Source of the DNA: Halomontanus rarus | GTDB taxonomy: Archaea > Halobacteriota > Halobacteria > Halobacteriales > Natrialbaceae | NCBI RefSeq assembly: GCF_029338335.1 | Contig: NZ_CP119796.1 | Length of the DNA: 64,000 nt | Direction: 5' to 3' (one strand) | Shown: positions 60,844-64,000 of the stretch, one piece after another | Numbering within the stretch: position 1 is the stretch's first letter | Layout: every line of letters starts with the position of its first letter | Translations under genes and position numbers: made by a program | The notes under the pieces: model-generated | What the model was told of the DNA's origin: nothing | Seen by the model: only the letters and a program-made list of their open reading frames with translations | Database searches by the model: none

Positions 60844-62607
60844 TCAGACGTCCGCGAGCAGTTCGGAACTCTCGAGGTACTGCTCGATCCCCTCCGCCGC
60901 CCGGAAGGCCAGCGCGCCGACCGTTCCGGTCGGGTTGTAGCCGCTGTTGTGTGCGAACGCCGAGGCACCCGGAATGAACAGGTTCTGCGCGTCCCAGTTC
61001 TGCAGGTAGTTGTTCACCACGGACTCCTCGGGGTCGGACCCCATGATCGCGCCGCCGGTGTTGTGCGTCGACTGGTAGGGCGTGATGTCGAAGCTCCCCT
61101 CCAGACTCGTACTCGAGGAGATCGTGTCGGCGCCCATCTCCGACACGATCTCCTCGAGGTAGGGTCCGACGTGTTCGACGAGGTTGCGATCCTGCTCGCG
61201 CCAGTCGAAGGTCATCCGAAGCAGCGGCCGGCCGTACTGATCGGTGTAGTTCGGATCGAGGTCGAGGTAGTTCTCCCGGAACGGGAGCGACGCCCCCTGG
61301 CAGGCGATCGACACCGAGCTGTGGTAGTACTCGAGACTCCGTGCTTTGAACTCCGATCCCCAGGCCTGCGTTCCCTCGGGGACCGGGTTGTTCGCAATCG
61401 GTCGGTCCCCGGTCTGGTTGATCGCGATGTTCCCGCCGTGGAGGAAGTCCAGATCGGAGTGGTCGAAGTTGTCGCCGTTGAAGTCGTCGATCGACGCGCC
61501 GAGCGCCCCCGCACCCATGTAGAGGTTCCAGGCCTCCTCGTCGAAGAATCCGCGAGCGCTCGCCTGAAAGTTCTGGTAGCAGTAGTTCTTCCCGACGGTC
61601 CCCTCGCCCGTCTCGGGGTCGTACGGCTCGCCGATGCCGGACAGCAACAGCAGACGAACGTTGTTGAGAACGTAGGCGGTCAGCGCGACGACGTCGGCGG
61701 GCTGTTCGTACACCTCGTCGGTCTTCCTGTCGACGTACCTGACGCCCTCGACTCGCTGGTTCTCTTCGTCGTACAGCAGTTCGACGACGTCCGAGTGGGT
61801 TCGCAGCTCCCAGTTCCCCGTTTCCCGAGCCGCCGGCAACACGGTGGTGATCGGCGACGCCTTCGCGCCCCACTCACAACCGAAGCGCTCGCAGTACCCG
61901 CAGTACTCGCATCGGCCCTGCTGGATGCCGTCCGGGTTCGTGTACCGATCCGTGAGGTTCGCCGACGGCGCCTGAAACGGTTCGTATCCTAGATCTGCGG
62001 CCGTCTCCTTGAACAGCTCGAGGACCGGCGTATCTTCCATCGGCGGGAGGGGATAGTCCCGCTGGCGCGGCCCCTCGTAGGGGTTGCCGCTGTCCTGAAT
62101 CTCGCCTTCGACGTTACCCGCAGCCCCGGCGATACCGGCCGTGTACTCGAACTCGTCGAAGTACGGTTCCAGCTCTTCGTAGCTGATCCCCCAGTCTTGA
62201 AGCTGCATGTTGTCCGGAATCTTCTCCTCGCCGTACTCGTCGACCGTTCGCGACCGGATCTCGAAGTCGTAGGGGAGGAAACGCCACGTCTGGCCGTTCC
62301 AGTGAACGCCCGCGCCGCCCTCGCCCGACCCGGGGAGGAACGCACCGTAGCGACGCATCGGCAGCGCCGGTTCGTCGACGTTGTTCCGAAAGGTGATCGT
62401 CTCCTTCGAGAGGTCCTGCATCAGCTTGTACCGGAGCGCGTACCCCAGCTCGTCGTGGACCGTAAAGAAGTCCTCCGTCTCGCGCTCTCCGCCGCGCTCT
62501 AAGCTCACGACCTCGTAATCCGACTGAGTGAGTTCCTTGGCGACGATGCCGCCGGTCCAGCCCGCGCCGATCGTCACCACGTCGACGGGATCGAGTTCTT
62601 GAACCAT
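60844..62607 (-). CDS. GMC-type dehydrogenase, large FAD subunit
   Basis: The 587-residue protein is a GMC oxidoreductase of the gluconate 2-dehydrogenase large-subunit type. It has an N-terminal FAD site (VDVVTIGAGWTGGIVAKEL), MRRYGAFLPGSGEGGAGVHWNGQTW, the cysteine cluster CEYCGYCERFGC, and STHNTGGAIMG and FAHNSGYNPTGTVGALAFRAAEGI at the active site. The substrate (gluconate, sorbose or another alcohol) is unknown. It follows the Tat-exported small subunit with a 1-nt TAATG overlap and would be exported with it. Confidence 0.9.
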   Translation of the reverse strand: MVQELDPVDVVTIGAGWTGGIVAKELTQSDYEVVSLERGGERETEDFFTVHDELGYALRYKLMQDLSKETITFRNNVDEPALPMRRYGAFLPGSGEGGAGVHWNGQTWRFLPYDFEIRSRTVDEYGEEKIPDNMQLQDWGISYEELEPYFDEFEYTAGIAGAAGNVEGEIQDSGNPYEGPRQRDYPLPPMEDTPVLELFKETAADLGYEPFQAPSANLTDRYTNPDGIQQGRCEYCGYCERFGCEWGAKASPITTVLPAARETGNWELRTHSDVVELLYDEENQRVEGVRYVDRKTDEVYEQPADVVALTAYVLNNVRLLLLSGIGEPYDPETGEGTVGKNYCYQNFQASARGFFDEEAWNLYMGAGALGASIDDFNGDNFDHSDLDFLHGGNIAINQTGDRPIANNPVPEGTQAWGSEFKARSLEYYHSSVSIACQGASLPFRENYLDLDPNYTDQYGRPLLRMTFDWREQDRNLVEHVGPYLEEIVSEMGADTISSSTSLEGSFDITPYQSTHNTGGAIMGSDPEESVVNNYLQNWDAQNLFIPGASAFAHNSGYNPTGTVGALAFRAAEGIEQYLESSELLADV

Positions 62608-63719
62608 TATCGGTCACCTCCGTCGGTGTCGACGTCGCCGTCGGCGACGGTATCGGCGTCGTCGATATTCCCGCGAGTAGCCTCCTCGTCGACGTCTTCG
62701 CGAACAGCTCCCTCGGACTCTCCGCGTGCCGCCTCCTCGTCGACGACCTTCGGGAAGTCCGCCTCGGCGGCCGCGTGGACGTGCGGATGTCCCTCCCCGT
62801 GATCGCCCGCCGGCTCGTCGTTCTCGTCGTCGATCCCGAGCGACTCGACGTCGTCGGCCAGCTCCCGGTAGTCGTCGTCTTCGAGCTCGATGTACTCCAA
62901 ATCCTCCTCCTCGATCAGTTGCCGGTAGCTGCCGAGCGCGCCGGGCGTTCCCGGGAATCCCTTCAGCCGCCACCCGACCATCTCGCGGTTCCCGCCGTAC
63001 ATCGGGTCGGAGAACATGCCCTCGAGGGTGTTCTGACGGACCAGAAGGAAGAAGCCGCCCGGATCGATGCCGGTGTCCTCGAAGGTCTCCACCTCGTCGT
63101 CCTGAAGCGCGGCGACGACCTCGTCCTGCTGATCCCCGTCCAGACCCGTGAACGAATCGGCGTCGTACTCCGACTGAACGTGCGCTTCGACGGCCGCGAT
63201 CCCCTGATCGTAGGCCTCGGCCGGGGTCAGCGCGTACTGCCACCCCTGGGTCTGGGCGGGCGTCGTCTCGCCCCACGGGACCTCTCCGTCCGGATCGACG
63301 TTCTCGGGTTCCTCCGCCTCGTCTTCGAACGGGTCGGTCGGGTCCTTCCCGGCGAACGGCCCCTGCATGTACCACCGCTCACCCCGTCCCCACGCCGAGT
63401 TCATCTGTCGGTCGACGAAGTAGACGACGCCCGCCTCCGGCGCACCCGGACCGTTCTCGTCGGACGGATAGATGCGCGCCGTCAGGTCGTGGACGACCCG
63501 CGCCTGTCGGATGGTGAAGTACTCGAGTCCCTGTTCGTCGACCTCGACGTCCTGCATCTCCGCGAGCGGCGTCACGTCGAAGTCCTCGGCGGTGAACGAT
63601 CCCTGTGCCGGTGCGGCGATGCCGAAGACGGCCAGCCCGCCGCCGACTCGCATCATCTGTCGTCGCGAGACGTCCCGCGTGAAGTCCACCAGTGGTTGTG
63701 GTTCGTCATCACCTGTCAT
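62607..63719 (-). CDS. Gluconate 2-dehydrogenase subunit 3-like, Tat-exported
   Basis: The 370-residue protein has a twin-arginine signal (VSRRQMMRVGGGLAVFG, residues 18-34), then FTIRQARVVHDLTARIYPSDENGPGAPEAGVVYFVDRQM, characteristic of the gluconate dehydrogenase subunit 3 family. A His/Glu-rich, very acidic tail (about 305-370) is an extension. The large subunit has no own signal peptide, so it probably rides out on this Tat signal. No cytochrome subunit is seen next to the pair. Confidence 0.88.
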   Translation of the reverse strand: MTGDDEPQPLVDFTRDVSRRQMMRVGGGLAVFGIAAPAQGSFTAEDFDVTPLAEMQDVEVDEQGLEYFTIRQARVVHDLTARIYPSDENGPGAPEAGVVYFVDRQMNSAWGRGERWYMQGPFAGKDPTDPFEDEAEEPENVDPDGEVPWGETTPAQTQGWQYALTPAEAYDQGIAAVEAHVQSEYDADSFTGLDGDQQDEVVAALQDDEVETFEDTGIDPGGFFLLVRQNTLEGMFSDPMYGGNREMVGWRLKGFPGTPGALGSYRQLIEEEDLEYIELEDDDYRELADDVESLGIDDENDEPAGDHGEGHPHVHAAAEADFPKVVDEEAARGESEGAVREDVDEEATRGNIDDADTVADGDVDTDGGDR

Positions 63720-63927
63720 GGGGTTCGGACTCCGAGACGAGAATTAAGATACCGCCTTACATATGGAAGCGATCAAGGTTTCGATTACCGATTCGAATTA
63801 CTATACGGCGAACGAATAGATCACAGGACGGACGCGTATCGAAGATCCGACGGCTACCATCCAGTATATAAGTGTACCGTCGTCGTTCGGAGGAATCGCC
63901 AGACTGAACGCAGACACGACGGGGAAA

Positions 63928-63946
63928 CGCTCATATATCATGAGCG
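63928..63946. promoter_or_regulatory. Palindrome over TATA box of an HTH regulator gene
   Basis: CGCTCAT (63928-63934) and ATGAGCG (63940-63946) are a perfect inverted repeat around ATATC. The TATA box CATATAT (63932-63938) lies inside, 23-29 bp before ATG 63961. This is a natural place for autorepression. Confidence 0.55.
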
Positions 63947-63960
63947 ACTTACATCCCCCT

Positions 63961-64000
63961 ATGTCACGGTCCGCACTGGTCGGCAACGTCACCGCCATGC
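63961..64000 (+). CDS. Start of a putative HTH-type transcriptional regulator (cut by window edge)
   Basis: Only MSRSALVGNVTAM is visible. This matches the start I know for the archaeal COG1395 family of putative HTH regulators (MSR.ALV.N.TAML...). An in-frame ATG at 63940 is possible, but the TATA box at 63932-63938 favours 63961. The identification rests on 13 residues and promoter context. Confidence 0.5.
   Translation, partial: MSRSALVGNVTAM

Noticed and set aside
59471..61873. 800-codon minus-strand frame spanning TiaS and part of the GMC dehydrogenase
   Set aside because: The upstream half is a wrong phase of the GMC gene; TiaS starts at its conserved ATG at 60766.

Overview
The window is chromosomal DNA of a halophilic archaeon, most likely one of the Natrialbales (Natrinema/Haloterrigena-like). 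The predicted proteins are strongly acidic and the DNA is GC-rich. Many start codons lie about 25-30 bp after a TATA-like box, as expected for leaderless transcripts. Archaeal or haloarchaeal markers include RadB, TFB, Cdc48, DacZ, TiaS, archaeal CoaD and OGG, a PGF-CTERM S-layer-type glycoprotein and a haloarchaeal PHA operon. The family-level placement is inference.

Layout. 1-1740: an IS200/IS605 element with divergent tnpB (cut by the window edge) and tnpA. 1.9-3.5 kb: radB beside a divergent RuvC/YqgF-like protein. 3.75-6.3 kb: two divergent secreted proteins built from Q/N-rich curlin-like repeats, the best candidate here for an undescribed system (an archaeal amyloid or surface fibre). 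6.4-16.5 kb: larC, cdc48, a DMT exporter, rnhA, a Tat lipoprotein, maeB and coaD. 16.7-19.7 kb: a single-cyclin TFB-like protein, a CxxC mini-protein, tRNA-Leu(UAG) with a partial copy of its 3' end, then dacZ-mscS (c-di-AMP synthase plus mechanosensitive channel). 19.8-23.2 kb: uridine phosphorylase, a DUF488 protein, cytidine deaminase and an unusual phosphohexomutase. 23.3-28.5 kb: the polyhydroxyalkanoate (PHA) region: a MaoC/PhaJ hydratase, phaR, phaP, phaE, phaC and phaB.

28.5-37.4 kb: moaC-nnr, an acylphosphatase, a beta-CASP-like nuclease, OGG glycosylase, small conserved haloarchaeal proteins and a TFB gene. 37.7-44.6 kb: an enolase-superfamily dehydratase broken by a 1-nt frameshift, two coupled membrane proteins, a glutaredoxin-thioredoxin reductase fusion and an MFS exporter. 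44.8-50.5 kb: two PGF-CTERM surface proteins, one S-layer-like, and a structured leader before a zinc-finger protein. 50.7-64 kb: a double glyoxalase, an NhaC antiporter, a PAS histidine kinase, the GTPase Drg, a large ABC-2-like membrane protein, TiaS, a two-gene GMC dehydrogenase with a Tat-exported subunit, and the start of an HTH regulator with a palindrome over its TATA box.

Several promoters carry palindromes over or beside the TATA box or start (near 10.6, 12.9, 16.0, 44.7, 49.2 and 63.9 kb). One tRNA was found; no rRNA, CRISPR array or prophage was seen.
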